This document shows positions 6,170 to 6,603 of a stretch of DNA of 6,603 nucleotides, piece after piece (within the stretch, counting starts at the first letter, position 1; every line of letters starts with the position of its first letter). The stretch lies in NCBI GenBank assembly GCA_900765525.1, contig CAAFRY010000060.1, positions 1 to 6,603 on the forward strand, written 5' to 3'. The DNA comes from an uncultured Blautia sp. Its GTDB lineage: Bacteria; Bacillota; Clostridia; Lachnospirales; Lachnospiraceae. A program made the position numbers and the translations under genes. The notes below the pieces were generated by a model. That model had not been told where the DNA came from, searched no databases, and worked only from the letters and a program-made list of their open reading frames with translations.

Positions 6170-6583
6170 ATGCCAAAACCATTTCTTAATAAGCTGATTG
6201 TCCATGGGGCAATCGGCTTTTTCTGTGTCTTATTTGGATGTATTTACGGATTTGTAACAGATGACCAGATATTTCTCCTTATGAGTCTTTGCATCGGTGT
6301 CGGAACTGTCATACGAATTGTGAGTCTGCTGCATACCATCAAGATGCATGACTATACCAAATTAACTGGAACCTGTACAAAACGTGAAGTCAGCCCTCTT
6401 ACCAAGAAACAGAAAATTATTTTCCGATCCACTGACCAGAAAGAATATCACTTTACGTTCGATAAAAATATCCGCATTTTATCTGGACACTATTATCGCC
6501 TATATTTTCGGAATGTAGCAAACCTTTCGGGTGAAGAAAAGGTTACTCCGGATTTACTTGCGTATGAGGAACTCTCCCTCTAG
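6170..6583 (+). CDS. Membrane protein with two helices and a soluble C-terminal domain, 137 aa
   Basis: Family not recognised. Two hydrophobic segments lie at about residues 9-29 (LIVHGAIGFFCVLFGCIYGFV) and 34-54 (IFLLMSLCIGVGTVIRIVSLL), joined by a short acidic turn (TDDQ). The basic N-terminus and the basic region after helix 2 suggest that both ends are cytoplasmic. Residues 60-137 look beta-rich (YTKLTGTCTKREV, KIIFRSTDQKEYHFTF, HYYRLYFRNV), like a small SH3- or OB-type barrel, and the chain ends LLAYEELSL. It follows the previous gene by 13 bases with a very strong ribosome site and is complete before the window ends. It could be a membrane-tethered partner of the operon's cytoplasmic proteins, but no function is shown. 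Confidence 0.84.
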   Translation: MPKPFLNKLIVHGAIGFFCVLFGCIYGFVTDDQIFLLMSLCIGVGTVIRIVSLLHTIKMHDYTKLTGTCTKREVSPLTKKQKIIFRSTDQKEYHFTFDKNIRILSGHYYRLYFRNVANLSGEEKVTPDLLAYEELSL

Positions 6584-6603
6584 TTGAAAATTGTTCTCCT
6601 AAA

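Overview
The window looks like part of a low-to-moderate-GC Firmicute genome, most likely Lachnospiraceae or another gut Clostridia. The signs are strong AGGAGG-type ribosome sites, ATG starts, short same-strand gene spacing, and an SpaA/VaFE multidomain wall-anchored protein. The gene mix is an adhesin followed by a string of small uncharacterised proteins, a DUF3268-like zinc-finger protein and a small sigma-like factor. This is typical of accessory DNA, especially integrative conjugative elements. No relaxase, integrase, coupling protein or sortase lies in the window, so the mobile-element assignment is an inference.

Positions 1-3592 hold the 3' part of a very large surface-protein gene; its start lies outside the window. 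The visible product runs as follows: the end of an N-terminal domain (probably a thioester domain), five SpaA/prealbumin-like domains, four tandem VaFE (T-Q ester bond) domains, a short proline-containing spacer, and a PVKTG-type sorting signal with a membrane helix and a basic tail. It reads as a long, covalently braced stalk for attachment to cells or matrix.

Positions 3593-4338 hold an intergenic hairpin, a 120-residue cysteine-rich protein of unknown function, and an 89-residue protein with two predicted membrane helices. A 123-base gap with small direct repeats and a palindrome follows.

Positions 4462-6583 hold four closely packed genes with gaps of 14, 13 and 13 bases, almost certainly one operon. 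They encode a DUF3268-like C4 zinc-finger protein, a sigma-70-like protein with regions 2 and 4, a 228-residue protein with a possible winged-helix N-terminal half, and a 137-residue protein with two membrane helices and a soluble tail. Two of the four look nucleic-acid-binding and a third may be, so a regulatory module of the host element is a reasonable but unproven reading. All genes are on the + strand.
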